Assembly (NCBI GenBank): GCA_017446125.1
Contig: JAFSRL010000105.1
Span: forward strand, 1-5,002
Direction: 5' to 3'
Source: Lachnospiraceae bacterium
GTDB taxonomy: Bacteria; Bacillota; Clostridia; Lachnospirales; Lachnospiraceae
DNA length: 5,002 nucleotides
Within the stretch, counting starts at the first letter, position 1. The number at the start of each line of letters is the position of its first letter. The notes below the pieces were generated by a model. The model was not told the origin of the DNA. It saw only the letters and a list, made by a program, of their open reading frames with translations, and did no database searches. Position numbers and translations under genes: made by a program. Of this stretch, positions 4,337-5,002 are shown one piece after another.

Positions 4337-5002
4337 TTATATTAATAATGCGTGATCCCCGCCGTCGAATTTCACGCAGTCCACCTTGCGGTCGAGGAAG
4401 ACCGAGAACTTCGTCACGCCGGCGTTCTTGATGGTCGCGTTCAGCGACGGATTCACCTTTTGCAGCTCGCTCTTCAACAGTCCCACGTTCATCGTGTCGG
4501 TCTTTTGCGCCTTAAAAATCGCCTTGATCTGCTCCTCGATATCCGCCTGGGACGTGCCGCGCAGGCTCACCCACACATCGTTGTTGTCGGTCGTGACGGC
4601 AAGCGACGCGAAATCCTTCAGATAGGAAGACAGCTTCGAGTACCCGTAGTTTCTGATGTCGAAGTCCGGATAGATCTTCACTAAGCGGCTGCCGATTTCG
4701 CCCAGGCCGGTTTCCTTGCCCATCGCATCGTTATCCGTAATCATGCGGATGATCGCGTTCTCAATGATCGTTTTGGCATCCGCCTTATCGGTCAGCGTTC
4801 CCTCGCCCTCCGCCGGCAGGGCATCCTCCGCACCCTGCGCCGACGCATCCTGCGCGGAGGACTCATCCTCCAGCTCATTCTGAATGACATCGAGGAACAC
4901 GAAGCGCTCGCAGGAAGCACGGAAGGCCTCGGGCGTCTTTTTTTCGCCCATGCCGATTACGATCTTGCCCGCCTCACGGATGCGCGTCGCGAGCTTGTTG
5001 AA
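4337..5002 (-). CDS. NYN-domain (PIN-like) protein with two C-terminal LOTUS/OST-HTH-like modules, 5'-truncated
   Basis: The last 221 residues are visible; the frame is open to the right edge, so the start is outside. Residues 1-40 (F-N-K-L-A-T-R-I-R-E-A-G then I-G-M-G-E-K-K-T-P-E-A-F and F-V-F-L-D) are the end of a NYN/LabA-like domain, related to PIN nucleases; its catalytic acidic residues lie outside the window. Residues about 42-75 are an acidic, Ala-rich linker. Residues about 77-147 match a LOTUS/OST-HTH winged-helix domain (T-G-L-G-E-I-G, Y-P-D-F-D-I-R-N-Y-G-Y-S-K-L-S-S-Y-L-K). Residues about 152-221 look like a second, more diverged copy (V-G-L-L-K-S-E-L then F-S-V-F-L-D). NYN plus LOTUS is known from RNA-metabolism proteins such as eukaryotic MARF1; LOTUS domains bind RNA. 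Probably a cytoplasmic RNA-processing or RNA-binding protein; target unknown. Confidence 0.88.
   Translation of the reverse strand, partial: FNKLATRIREAGKIVIGMGEKKTPEAFRASCERFVFLDVIQNELEDESSAQDASAQGAEDALPAEGEGTLTDKADAKTIIENAIIRMITDNDAMGKETGLGEIGSRLVKIYPDFDIRNYGYSKLSSYLKDFASLAVTTDNNDVWVSLRGTSQADIEEQIKAIFKAQKTDTMNVGLLKSELQKVNPSLNATIKNAGVTKFSVFLDRKVDCVKFDGGDHALLI

Overview
The window looks like part of the chromosome of a Clostridia-type Firmicute, probably of the Lachnospiraceae kind. This is inferred from the families present and from GC-rich genes separated by very AT-rich gaps; it is not proven. A clear sigma-70-type promoter, AGGAGG-like ribosome binding sites and the style of the SGNH and NYN/LOTUS proteins agree with it.

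Left part, + strand (1-2690): three tightly packed genes. They are the 3' end of a metallo-beta-lactamase-fold hydrolase, then rsmA (ksgA, 16S rRNA dimethyladenosine transferase), then a secreted or lipid-anchored protein with an Ala/Gln-rich helical stalk and a C-terminal SGNH/GDSL-type hydrolase domain. The second gene starts 12 bases after the first stops, and the third overlaps rsmA by 11 bases, so this reads as one operon.

Middle (2691-2942): a tRNA-Lys(CTT) gene on the - strand without an encoded CCA, followed by what may be the remnant of a second tRNA 5' half. Upstream of the tRNA lies an AT-rich gap with a hairpin plus T-run and a possible promoter. Next, on the - strand (2943-3662), is a gene for a soluble, mostly helical protein of unknown function, with its own promoter.

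Right part, - strand (3663-5002): about 670 bases between the two neighbouring genes contain no convincing gene. They do contain a consensus promoter (TTGACA, 16-base spacer, TATAAT) followed by about 450 bases with many stable hairpins, ending in a long 11-bp terminal hairpin. I read this as a large structured non-coding RNA that I cannot assign to a known class. It is the most interesting item in the window. Upstream of it lies the 3' part of a NYN-domain (PIN-like) protein with two C-terminal LOTUS/OST-HTH-like modules, a predicted RNA-binding architecture.
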